From Mactra quadrangularis (Eukaryota > Mollusca > Bivalvia > Venerida > Mactridae): a stretch of 64,000 nucleotides of DNA. The notes below the pieces were generated by a model. The model was not told the DNA's origin, searched no databases, and saw only the letters and a program-made list of their open reading frames with translations. Location of the stretch: assembly GCA_025267735.1 (NCBI GenBank), contig CM046309.1:60329319-60393318 (forward strand), written 5' to 3'. Below are positions 1-11,900 of this stretch, in pieces (positions within the stretch are counted from its first letter, which is position 1; each line of letters starts with the position of its first letter). Position numbers and translations under genes: made by a program.

Positions 1-52
1 TCTCACTTCCAGGAGCTCCTGCAGGTAGCTGACTACTTTGTTCAGATCCCAT
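1..52 (-). CDS. Candidate first coding exon of a minus-strand gene, cut by the window edge
   Basis: Seen: on the minus strand an ATG at 52-50 sits in a strong Kozak context (ACAATGG) with an in-frame TAA two codons upstream. The frame stays open to the window edge for 17 codons, beginning MGSEQSSQLPAG. The stretch is richer in G+C than its surroundings. A pyrimidine-ending AG at about 94-101 could be the acceptor of a 5' UTR intron. Inference: start of a gene diverging from the plus-strand gene at 2847. A second minus frame reading VVSYLQELLEV is also open here, so the frame is not certain. The product is not recognised, and the piece is too short for any functional call. Confidence 0.35.
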   Translation of the reverse strand, partial: MGSEQSSQLPAGAPGSE

Positions 53-1199
53 TGTTTACGGTGTTTACATTGAAACCAAGACTTTCACCTGAAACGACAA
101 GGATACAGATTCGCCATTTAAGTACAGTGGTCACTAAGGGCCATGAGTGATAGATTTAAGGAGCCAAGCCATGAAGTTAAAAACCCACATATACTAGAAA
201 TAACAGTTTATAAAGTCAAGGCAATCAATCTGTCAAAAAATGCATCGCGAAAACTAATTACTTTTCTACTTCAGCAAGTACTACAAAATTGAAAACGTAT
301 GTCAGCAATAATAGGCAAGTTGCTGATGTTTTTCAATTGTTTCCTAATGAAACAAAAGATAAGTTCCTTCGTAAATAAGAAAAAATCAACATCTGAAGAG
401 ATTTGTTGATATTTTTTGTACCCGAAGTCTAAGTCAGTATAAAGTTAAAATATTCCGGACAAATGCTGTGCGGGACTAAGTGTGATTCGTTAGATCATGA
501 ACCCTATGAAGGGCCCTTGGTTATATCTATTTTTTTAATTCGGCTTTGTGCGGGCTAAGACACTGTTTGGTATGAGAGGGACCGTGTCTAGTTTAAGATG
601 TAATTGATATGGCATAAAATGACTATCCGATAATGAAAACAACATTATAATTAATTATGAGTATATATGTATTGATCAAGTTAGATCATAGACCCTATAC
701 ATAAAGGGTCCTTGGTTAGACCAAATTATATAAATACAGTGTAAAAAAGTTTTTCAATCAGTTACAACGCACGAGCGCCTCGTGCAGAAATTGACACATG
801 AAATTAGCGGTCTCCTTAATGAAACATCAAATATATAGATTATTATAAGCAAACTAGTGATTTAAATAAATGAGTAAAAATAACGAACGCGTTAATTCAG
901 GATGGTACATTATTTAATTTGAAGACTGGATTGGAATTATAACAAATTGTTCCAATTCAAAGATTTGGTTTCCATTGGCCATGTAGGTTCTGTGGTATTT
1001 CAAACAGTACTAATTATCTTCCTGATTGCAAGAAGTTATGACGAACGACGAAGTTTACACAGTTATTTGTAAAACGGGTCCGACTTCTGTATTAGTTTTA
1101 AGGAACACAGTATGGTTTAATTAAATACTTTCTGTTTTGACTCACGATGCTGTGCGATTGATCTGTAAAAAAGCTCTTTGATAAATTTTATATCAAACT

Positions 1200-1442
1200 G
1201 TGGTGCTTTTCACAAAAATTCTTACGAATAAAATCTTCGTAAGTCAAAAGCAAGAAACGTTAATAATACGCTTATTTTTTGGTTTATCAATTCTTATTAT
1301 TATACAAATTGTGTAGAATTGAGTATACCTTTTGAATATCATATCATAGTTATGCTAATTATCCATCTGACTTTGAAGTGCTAATTATATAAAACTGACT
1401 TACCAAGATTTTTTTCGCAAGAAAATTTGTGAAAAGCACCAC
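1200..1442. mobile_element. MITE-like element with terminal inverted repeats
   Basis: The ends are perfect inverted copies for 17 bp (GTGGTGCTTTTCACAAA at 1200 and its complement ending at 1442). Weaker pairing continues inward through an ATTCTTACGAA-like segment. There is no coding capacity. A related half copy is seen near 28353-28440, which supports a dispersed family. No clear target-site duplication was found, so the superfamily is not assigned. Confidence 0.65.
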
Positions 1443-1512
1443 TGATACTCATGCTCTGTCTTATCAGGGAATTTGAAACAATTTCACACAAAATAACAAT
1501 TTTATATTGAAT

Positions 1513-1650
1513 ATGGAAAATGGTGGCTGGAAAAAGTTGGTGAACAGACGGCCCACAAACATTCTAAAAGTCACCGAACCAGAGGAAATTTCGATGGACT
1601 CGGTCGATGGTCCACAGGCTCAATTCGAAGACTGTAACAATTTCCTGTAA
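1513..1650 (+). CDS. Short ORF of 45 codons, unrecognised
   Basis: An ATG-to-TAA frame begins MENGGWKKLVNRR and is richer in G+C and in charged residues than the surrounding non-coding DNA, which is why it stands out. It could be a microprotein, an exon of an unseen gene or a transposon remnant. No family is recognised and no splice context was established. It lies 1.2 kb upstream of the plus-strand membrane-protein gene. Confidence 0.2.
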   Translation: MENGGWKKLVNRRPTNILKVTEPEEISMDSVDGPQAQFEDCNNFL

Positions 1651-2832
1651 CAGATAAATTAAAACCCACTAATTCTAGATGTGAATGGAAATAATGAAAG
1701 AATAAATTATAACTACTTAATATGATTGTGACACGTCACTAAAACAATGATACATGTTTACTGGTTGTCATCAACTCGCTGATGGATGGTTAAATCTCTT
1801 AATTTATCCCCAGGCTATTTCTATACTTCTTGACATAAGTAACACGACATCTAAATACAGAGAGCCTTCTTACAAATAATCTTAAAGATCAAATTCATCG
1901 AAGAAAATGAAAATCGATTAAGCGTAAAAATCTTACGTATTTATTGTATCTAAGCACACACACACGTATAACGCACGAAAAGTATCTATATATCGAGATA
2001 TTTAACTCCAATTTAAACCTGTATCAATTTAGCCGACAGTACAGCATCGCTTATCTCCCTGTAACCAGTAAATTAGACCTTAAAACCAAAATAATCAAAC
2101 CATTTCAACTTTATTCATAAACTAAATGACGTATTGTTACTATTTTTTTATAATTTTAATGGCGTAACGTGTCTCTATTCATGAATTTTATGGTGCAACG
2201 AATAGTATATATTTTTCTGAAAAAAGAAATACTAAATTATCAAGTTATGCCCAAATAAGTTAATATTGTTGAGTTATCAAATTAAACTATGTATGCATAT
2301 GCTACTCAAAAACACCTTTGAAACTTTTGAATTTCGTTTATCTTACTTTAAGAATATTCTATCGTCTTTATTTTGTTTTGAGCCTATATCCTAACTATGT
2401 TAACTGCATACAATAGGATTTAAATATAACAACTGATAAGCTCGAAACATTCTAGAAATTAGGACAAACTGTTAAAAAAATTTAATCATTTTTTGTTAGA
2501 ATGTTATTCTAGTGCCGGAATAATAACATCAAAGCAATATTTCAACACGATGTTTTGTAAATAGTGCCTTAATAATAAACCAATACAACATTTCAACTTT
2601 AACGTTTTATAAAATTTAATGTCATTGTGGTTTGTTTTAAAATAATATGAACATTACTACTCTATCACCCGAGGGCTTTGTTCATTGCCTCTAATGACTT
2701 CACACACAAAATTTGTCACGTTATTTTATCCACGCAATATATTTCCCCCAAATTAGTTTGGACGATAGGTTTATGACAGTCGTACATATTCTCGTATCTT
2801 AAAGAATTCTATATTTTATTATAATAGTTGTT

Positions 2833-2847
2833 ATGGTGAGGAGATAA
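2833..2847 (+). promoter_or_regulatory. Four-codon upstream ORF overlapping the main start
   Basis: ATG GTG AGG AGA TAA ends at the base where the main ATG begins (TAATG overlap). If the transcript starts upstream of 2833, ribosomes could terminate and reinitiate at 2847 or 2850. This is seen in sequence only; the transcription start is unknown. Confidence 0.3.
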
Positions 2848-2932
2848 TGATGGCGAGACTTTCCTGGATTATTTTCGTGATTTGTGTGATTTCTTGTAGT
2901 GCACAATTTGGAATTGGTAGACGTCCTGAAGG
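2847..2932 (+). CDS. Exon 1: signal peptide
   Basis: Residues 1-28 begin MMARLSW, followed by a hydrophobic Ile/Val/Phe core and CSA before the likely cleavage site. The donor is GG|gtgatt, phase 2. Confidence 0.8.
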
Positions 2933-5900
2933 GTGATTATTTATTAATTTTTACTTTTTTCCCCAATATGGCAAACCATCTAAGCGTTCGGACCTGTCAG
3001 ACAAATGTTCGTCGAATCCAACAATATTGGTTGCCTTGGAAACTAATGACTTAAAGAATGATAAAATTTATCAAAGCCACATTATCAAAGATTACTGGAT
3101 AATCGTTAATTTTTGTACAATGTATGTGGCAAGTTGTACAGCATTGTGATGATATAGTTCCAGCAAGTATCTACGAATGTTTTAATAAAAGTTATACCGG
3201 ATTGTTGGTTCATAAAATAATTTGTCGGATAGACATTTCAATATTTTCGCAATGTCCGCATTTCACAACAGTTAACTGTTGATTTGAAAACAACACGCGC
3301 ATATCCATGCTTAATAATATCTAAATTTTTGCTACATTTTTTTATAAGGATGGACGTTTGATAGTTTCGAATTGATTTGCACTAAACTTGTGATTATCAG
3401 AATTCTGCTCCAACCTGTTTCTTTTCAATTTTGAGAGTTCAAGAAAAGTTGTTAACAAACGAACAGCTTTGATGGAATAGGTAGACATGCTTTTTCATCA
3501 TTAAATATTAGTTTCATCTTTGGAACCATTCTCTTATACGTTTTTTTTACAGAACAGCATACATATATAAGTTGTATCTAGCAACATTTAAAGTAAATAT
3601 AATTTTTTACGAGTAAAATAAAAACAGGTTTAGTAAAGAAAGAGACCGTTTGAAGGAGATGGCGAGTTAATAGTTGATTAGTTAGAAAAATGAACACATG
3701 AACTTTGAAATGTCAGTTGAAATCTGGAAACATTTCAGAAACTTCGTAGGCTTCATGTATAATCGTACATACGCATTGTTATTATGTTTACGTATTGAAA
3801 CATTAGTTTTAGTTTGAATAAAATTGTTATTGTCGACTTTTGATTAATTGCTTCACGAAACAACAATTTAATTACCTCACAAATTGATGACGTCACGAGT
3901 TTTGTGAACATGAAAATTTAATGTTAAAACGTTTAACATTGAACACATTAAAGTTTTACCGCATCGTCAAATAAAAAAATCGTTAAAACTCGTCACGAAA
4001 GACATGGCTGGTTCGTTTCTTGATCGATTTGAAAACGACGAAATTTTAACGTCAAAATGACAATAAAGTTTTCCGTGTATCGTCGTCACGTGACGTCGAT
4101 CTGTCATCAATTTTCGTTAGATTCAAAACATTCGAAACACCGACGTAATATAAACACGCATGTTTAATAATCAAGACTTTAAAACAGCATCATCATTATG
4201 GAGCAAATTTAATTGCGTAATAATGTTACATCCATAACGCAACGAGACAACTTGGGTTCTTATTATTCATAATTCGAACGGTATATTATAACATATCACA
4301 TTTTGAATTGATTAAATACACGTGATTATGTGTATGCATTTAATTATGCCTTGAATACGTTTATTAACAAACTAATTTAAACAACTTATGATTTATAGAT
4401 GCGTAAGATGTTAATTAATGGTTTTATTTCGTTTTCCGTTGTAAATTACATAGCTACAAATTTCATTTAAAATGTAAGGTTATTTATAAGATACTCGGAC
4501 GCCATCTTGGACGCCATATTGGAATTCCGGATCCACGTCACAATATGGAAAAATACCTAAATTTAAGAGCGTTTTACTTAGCGTATTGTGATCCTGACAA
4601 ATGGTACACATTCGCATACTTGTACTCATCCGGATCTGGATGAAGTGAAATAACATTTTGCTGATAAAATATTACGTCTTGGTCTTTTGACTGTGTCTTC
4701 CTTTAATGAAAACTAGGCGTATTTACAATTAAAACACCTGTGGTTGTGTTTTCGTATAAAAAATAACATAATAATACATAATAAATTTGATTTGATTTAT
4801 TTGTAAATCAATTAACTGCTTGATTTTTTTCTAATGTTTACGATAAAATACGAAACTAGAGCCCAGTTTTTGTAAATAATGTTTTTACGTAACAAAAGAA
4901 TGTTCCGTGATAACACTAACGCTAGGGGAGATAACTATGATGTTGCCTATATGGTTTTGGCGTTAAAGAAACACTAAAGAATTCCACGACATTTGGATAC
5001 CAGCTTGAGTGATTGGTAAAATGGCAATCAAGGGCGCTGAACAGCTATTGCCGAGGAGTTCCGAATTACCTTACGGTATGAATGGAAACTTTTGTTTTTA
5101 AAGTACAAAGACATGCATATGACCTAATGAATGACATTTACCGCCTTTCCACTAATATCATTATCAAACAATATCCTCTTATGACACATATTGCCATAAC
5201 AACTCAACCACTTTCTTATAAAACTTCATAATCACACGTCATGTTAGGATACACTCATATATATGAACGACAAGTTGACAGAAAGGAAAATAATTGTCAT
5301 ATTGCACACATCAACCCCATCCTGTGTTAGCAATCTTCATAATATAAAACTTAACTTAAGTTGGTACACCATTGAACCTGGTTCAACTAATAATGGTGCA
5401 CCATTGAACCTGGTTCAACTTAGAATGGTGCACCATTGAACCTGGTTCATCTTGGAATGGTACACTATTGAACCTGGTTCAACTTAGAATGGTGCACCAT
5501 TGAACCTGGTTCAACTTAGAATGGTGCACCATTGAACCTGGTTCAACTTAGAATGGTGCACCATTGTACCTGGTTCAACTTAGAATGGTGCACCACTGAA
5601 CCTGTTTCAACTTAGAATGGTGCACCATTGAACCTGGTTCAACTTAGAATGGTACACCATTGAACTTGGTTAAAATATTTTAAAACCCCAATGACATTTA
5701 TCTAACAATTGTCCGTTCCAAGAAGGAAACTCGTTAGGTTATTGTTTTCGTTATTTGTTTGTGATATCATTTTTACAACAAAATATTAAACATTAAAAGA
5801 GACAACATCTTCGCTTTTTGACAGTGTAGAAGGTCTGTGCGTTTTATCTGTTGTTTTTCCTGACGTGCTTTCAGACTCCCCTTTGTTTAATACCAACGAG

Positions 5901-8900
5901 ACAGGCCCATATACGTGTACATTTTCCCCTAAGTTTCCAATCACTCGAGATATAGAATATATATAGTATTTTTCGTGATTTGTCACATTATGAAGGAAAC
6001 CAGCCTACCGCTATATAGTACCTATTATACAACGGTCAAATTTGATCCTTATAAATTATTTCATACAGCAAGTTTGAACGAAGTCTCAGTTCAGGGAAAT
6101 ACTGTATACAGCGGACCTTCTTTTTATACAGACAAAAGGAGGCTTCATACAATTAGATAAATGTACATTTTCATGCATTTAATTTTATAGTTAACAAATT
6201 GCTGTAAAACAACCCTGGCGTTCAATCTTCATTTACATCCGTCTTGTAATTTATAACAAACATTAATTACCGGTTATGGACCAGTAAAGTCTGCCTTAAA
6301 TTGCAACAATATTTAAATCTAGGTGTATAATTTGTTTAATTTGTCAATTTATAACGCAGTTCCCGTGTATTATTATGAATATAACGTACAGCCATTTATA
6401 CAATTATCATTTTGCAACAGCTCATTATAGTTCGGAACGGGCGTGGTCGATTGGTTACGACGTTGAACTGGCAATCATTTGATAGCCAGCTCTGTGTTGG
6501 TTCGAATTCCATCCGATACCTACCGTGTTGTTTCATTGAGCAAGAAATATTATCTACTAGCTCAGTACTTGGGGACCAGGAAGCAGACTAGAAAGTGATT
6601 AATCTAAGTTGTAAGAACTTGTTTCACAATCAAGCTAAACTAAACTAGTACAAGCATAAGCCACATTGAACCAATTGCTGGTGCATGTATATATGTATGC
6701 TGCCAAACGACATTTTAAAATCGACAAGCTTGGAAAATCGAAGACTCCTAGCTACGGTTGTGGAATAATACGATGACTTTTGCCTCTCTTTTATAATAAA
6801 TTGTGAAAAGTTCAATGTACTTTTGAACATGTTATGCCAATTTCTGGAACACTGGTTTCAGGCAACACCCAAAAGGCTTTGCGGTTGAGACAAATGATTT
6901 AATCAACATTAAAAACTTCAACATCACTGCACAGGTTACTTTTAACTTCAAACAATACAACACAACATAGCAAAATACAAATAATGTTTTAATTTTAGCC
7001 ATGTTTTATACGTCTCAAATAACTCATGTGATTTGGATTGTTGCCAAATTTAGATGTCACCTTGTGAAATGCATTAATAGGATACAGTTTTTGATGTAAA
7101 ATTTACAGCGAAAGAGTGAATACGAAACATTGTATATTGTTCAAGGACATAGGATAATAAGTTTTATACATTTTGTGTAACAATCACCACAACGTCCGAC
7201 TTACAGAAACTATGAATTTGTCTGTTCAAAAGCTCTGCAAGGGCTTATGTTTGTTGTTTATGGAATACTTGCCGATTTAAAATAAAGGATTATCTTATCT
7301 TATCTTATAATATCTTATCTTATTTGCTTATTCGTGAAACAATTCAGTAGATCTATTCACATCAAAACTTAAGACACAATCACTGTAGATTCCGTCTTGA
7401 CGCAGTTACAGAGCACAGGATATTAAATCCAATGGTCGCTGATATTCGAAACCCTTCGACAATCTTCAACCCAAATTCTCATAACTTCATTGACAATGGT
7501 GTTCCGGATGAATTCCGGGTTTTATACTCGACTCAGTGTGGTTATACCCATTCGGAAAACTTTCGGGTGATTCCGTAAAGTGACGTGTTACGCAGTAATC
7601 GCAGAGGTAGTTCCGAATGTGTTATACCCTTTCGTAGATGGAGAGTTTGTCATCTCCTTGAGAAAGTGTTAGTAGTCCCTTACACAGAAAAGAGTCTATG
7701 AGAGCTTTGCTAGGTGAGTGACTGAAGTACACGACCTAATAAAGTGTTGATATACGAAGGAAAATATAATAAAAGTCATCATAAGTCATAGGACAATACA
7801 GTCATAAACTTATCAATGACAATAAGGCCGTAAACCTTTGTTTTCATATTCTCTGTTGCTTTCTTTAAGCATCTCGACCATTGTTGCTCATTTGTGAATA
7901 TTTACACAAGTGCAGTCACAATCTTGGTTACTCAATTTCGATCATTGTAGTTCAGTTGTATATTTTCTTCAAAGCCAATATTGTTGGACCCCCAATCTTG
8001 CCTTGAAACATCGAATGATGTAGTTGTGAACATATTTTTGTCATGGCAGGCTGATGGTGACTGTATACTCTAAGCCAAATAGTCTTTTCTTGAGAAGTAT
8101 TGTTACACAATATTGCTTTAAACATCATTATGATGTTAAATTTGTAAGTACAATAATGTATATCTTGCTATATGTACAGTATAAACTCTACAAAGCGGTC
8201 CTCAACAGAACAAATCCTTTGCTTAACAACAGCTTTGATAATTTACTTAGGAGCAAGAACCTCTGAACAAGAACCCGCTTTAGTCCATCCCTGTAGGTGT
8301 TGTGCGAGAGACGTTGTACTGTACTATTAATAAAATTAGAAGTGGGAGAATACTCCCATAGTAGAAAATTCAAATTCAGTTTGCAATATTTCCGGATTCG
8401 CAAACATAGTTTGGACTGTGTCACAGTATACAGTATGATGTATCACCTCATGCGCTCTCAAAACTATATCACCAATCCTATATGAGTACTATACATGTAT
8501 TTAATAGTGTTTTCATGTAACAGCCATGTCACCTAGATATGTTTACATGTATTAACTGTCAATAACTCCCATTAAGATTGTCAATATTTAATTAATATAC
8601 ATGTACCGACGGTGTGTCAACTAAGTGTTTTAATAAATTTCATTAACTAACTTGTGGTCACGGTATTTTATACCCTAAGGCTTTATTTTGGTCTTTATAC
8701 AGTATTACCCCTCTAAATGGAAGTAAACGGTCGCCTTTCAACAACAGCATCTTCTTAGCGACATTCATTTAAAACCCTTTGCATTTTTAAACAGTACCGA
8801 ACCTTCCACAAACGGTCACTTCCGTTCTCAGCTCAACAGCACATTCAGAATATTTGAAATACAAATAGTAACGTAACTTACATGAATTTAACGAACACGG

Positions 8901-11900
8901 AAGTATATTGAATTTATCTTTATTATTTTATCCAATACACATTTAAGGAAGGACCTAAAGTTACACTGAAGTTAGTCATATGTTAATTTTAGTTTACAAC
9001 CAATCAGAATAAAGAATGTCAAGTGTAAACGTATTCCGAGTCAAAAGAGGACAATTTCATTGTACAGCGCTCCCGACAACCCCAACTATTTTCAAATGTT
9101 GTCATGGACGCTGCATTTGAGTACAAATTACTCATAAGTATGGCTGTAAGCGTAGTATGCACAAGAAATCTTATTCTTAAATAGGTGCTTAGGTTTGAAA
9201 AGCACTTGATACTGTTGTATCATATTTTGATCATATATACATTCAATTCAGATGCTCTACCAACTGAATTTTTCAGGCAGTGGAACATCGTAAACTCATT
9301 CTGTACACACACACATAGGGACTATTTTGATTATCAGGAATTGTACCACTACATACAAAATAGTTCATATGTAGGAAGCAGATGTTTAGAATATTCAGCG
9401 CTGAAGCATTGAATTTTACGTTGACTCCTAGTAACCAGAAGATAAAATGTTCTTTCTTAATAACATTCAGTGACCCCATGTTTAAAGTAACTGTCATACA
9501 CTTTTATTTTTCTTGATCAGAATGCTGGCATAAATAACAAGCACGACACCACAAAAAATACCCTAAACACAAAACAAAACACGATTAATTTGCTTTTTTA
9601 CTGACTATTGTCTTGATTATTATTTCAGACGTACGTCCAAGCCAATTACAAGAGCAGCAAACAATTTACTAAGAAGTTTCGGTGTGAATCCTGACGATCA
9701 CCAATGTTTTACTCTTGCCAGAAGACCGTTCTTTATGAGCCGTCTGATTCACTACCCATGTAGCAGAAGACAACCTGGAGTGCCAGTCATCAGATGGTTC
9801 ATGGCGTAAGTATTCTAGACACGTGATTCTAATAAAAAAACTACTTCTTTTAGTCACGTGATTCTTTAGTCAAGTGATTCTCATTAACATTATTCCAGGA
9901 AATGTATGGTTTTATCGCTTCAAGTATTGTCATAATTCAAAAACCTTTCAATACATTGTTCCCTGATGGAATCATTAAGCAGATTCTATATTCTGTTACC
10001 TCTGGTTAACAACAATGCATGTGAAAATGTTTGTTGCCGTTTTTTGTACAAGGTCTGAATAGGAACTTGTCCATTACAATTTAAGCCTTGTCTTTTATTT
10101 CGTTTTTGTTTCGCGTTTGCTGGAAAATTTTATATGACTAAGTTCAGATTTGTGAATAATATTTAAAAGTTTCATAGAGAAACATTTATTGTGGTTATCT
10201 ATTTTTTAATTTGGTATAAAAATTCTGTTTGAGTTTCAGTCTTAATATTTGACACGTAACTGACATAAGCATTGACATTGGAGTCTTCAGTAACTAACAG
10301 CGTCTGACCGTCCGAAGGAATACACCCATTGGCCAGCAATCAAAATCCCCAAAAAAGCGAACAAGACCCCATTTTCCAGTAATAATTTCAACATATAATT
10401 AAACCTGTCAACCATTGTAAAAGCAAGGCACATGAGAAAGTGTTCCTGAAAATGACATTTTTATCACATACGTTACCAACACGACAATCACAAATCATTG
10501 TATGACCTACGTTGTGGTTACCATCGACAAAACAAAGCCTGAATCATACAACAAGTGTTTTCTATTTAAAACAAACATGACCTCGGTAAATATATACATA
10601 CAAGATGTAAATACACGATATATAAATGTCATAGTAAGATCCCTTACATGTCCTAACAAAAAACAAACTCTAAGTAATGATGCGTTACAACGTAGACGAT
10701 GATTGTCAATTTTGACAACATGTAATATGGTAACAAGTCAATGGGTTTGTGCAAGAACTTGTCTACCTTCTTTCTACATTTACATGCAGTTAGTCTCATT
10801 TTGCGCTGACCCAACGATGCATGTTACAATATATGATAGTCAGCCAATCTGAGTTATTATATGTAAATGTATATTAATCATTTTTCACTGACTATAGCCT
10901 TATGTATATTATAAATTATGTATAATGTATGTATGTACATGCTTTTTCATGTTTTAGGTAATGTTATAATTAATTACGTGGCTAATGTATTTGAGCTTAC
11001 GTCTAATTTAGCTAATTAGGCGAATTTTTGCCAAGTGTTTAAAGTATCAGATGCGCGAAAGAATGATAATTGTTTTACATCACAGGTTGCCGGCATGAAA
11101 GAGTCCCTTGATATATGTGTGTATATTGTTACTAACTTAGGGGGAAATCTATTTTTGAAGGGACTCTTTCGTAGCGACAGCCTGTGTTTAAATGAATAAA
11201 AATGAATTTGTAATAATGATTCGTAAATTACTTTAATTTCGCTTTTTTTACTTATCATGCCATACAGAGTCCATTCATCCAATTTTCAGGGGCGCATTCA
11301 TTTAACGCCGCTGATTTTTAGACATGGCGAAATAATACATGAGGTTGAGTCGCCCTTGTTAAGATTTGTGTGTTATGTATCTGATGTTGCTGGCTTTATA
11401 TTGTCCTAGCAATGCGTATTGTCCATATTTTGTTGGTATAAGTTTCACGCAATACAAACTCGTATATATACGTACATTTTAGAAAATGCAAGCACCACAA
11501 AAGGTATGTAGTTGATAAATCAAAATAAGCTGATGGAAATATCTATGGAACTAGAGGTCTAACATTATATAATTTATTTTGGTGAAAGATACGTTACATT
11601 TTTATAACAAGTTTGATTTTCATTTCTTCTTCAAACAAAAGAAATGCATTAACTCGATGTGTTCAATTAATATTACTTACATCTAATTGTCCATTATATC
11701 GGAGCCTCTTACATGCGTAAAATGTGTTTCTCAATCAAGGCTTTAACGCATTCGTTATTCCTCGGCGATTTTCTACACATATCTACACATATCGCCGTGG
11801 TGTTTTGAATGACTTTATCGCCGAAACATTGCAATATATACATGAACAATTAATATGTGTATGTGTTTTGTTGTTAATTTTGTTGTTTCATTTAATGCGT

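Larger units (their letters stand above)
53..2846. other. Intergenic region between divergent genes
   Basis: No convincing exon is seen apart from one small ORF at 1513-1650. The region is AT-rich. It holds an inverted-repeat element at 1200-1442 and two diverged copies, near 490 and 681, of a segment containing GACCCT/AGGGTC inverted arms. The promoter of the plus-strand gene should lie in the last few hundred bases, but I see no clear TATA box that fixes a start. Confidence 0.5.
2933..9628 (+). other. Intron 1 (6.7 kb) of the membrane-protein gene
   Basis: No further exon was recognised, and exon 1 and exon 2 phases match directly. Contents seen: a CpG-bearing segment at about 3880-4110 with TGACGTCA (3888-3895) and the palindrome GTCACGTGAC (about 4086-4095), the 32-bp minisatellite at 5363-5672, a SINE at about 6433-6640 and a TATCT microsatellite near 7285-7325. 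The rest is unremarkable AT-rich sequence. The other introns of this gene up to 17283 show nothing I could identify. Confidence 0.6.

Noticed and set aside
2..60. Minus-strand frame reading VVSYLQELLEV at the left edge
   Set aside because: Helical-looking, but it lacks an ATG and meets a stop just after the possible acceptor; the ATG-started frame was preferred, without certainty.
5363..5672. Regularly spaced repeats resembling a CRISPR array
   Set aside because: The copies are contiguous with no unique spacers and the genome is animal; it is a minisatellite.
9185..9497. Small overlapping ORFs on both strands just before exon 2
   Set aside because: No domain, no matching splice phase with the gene; chance open frames.
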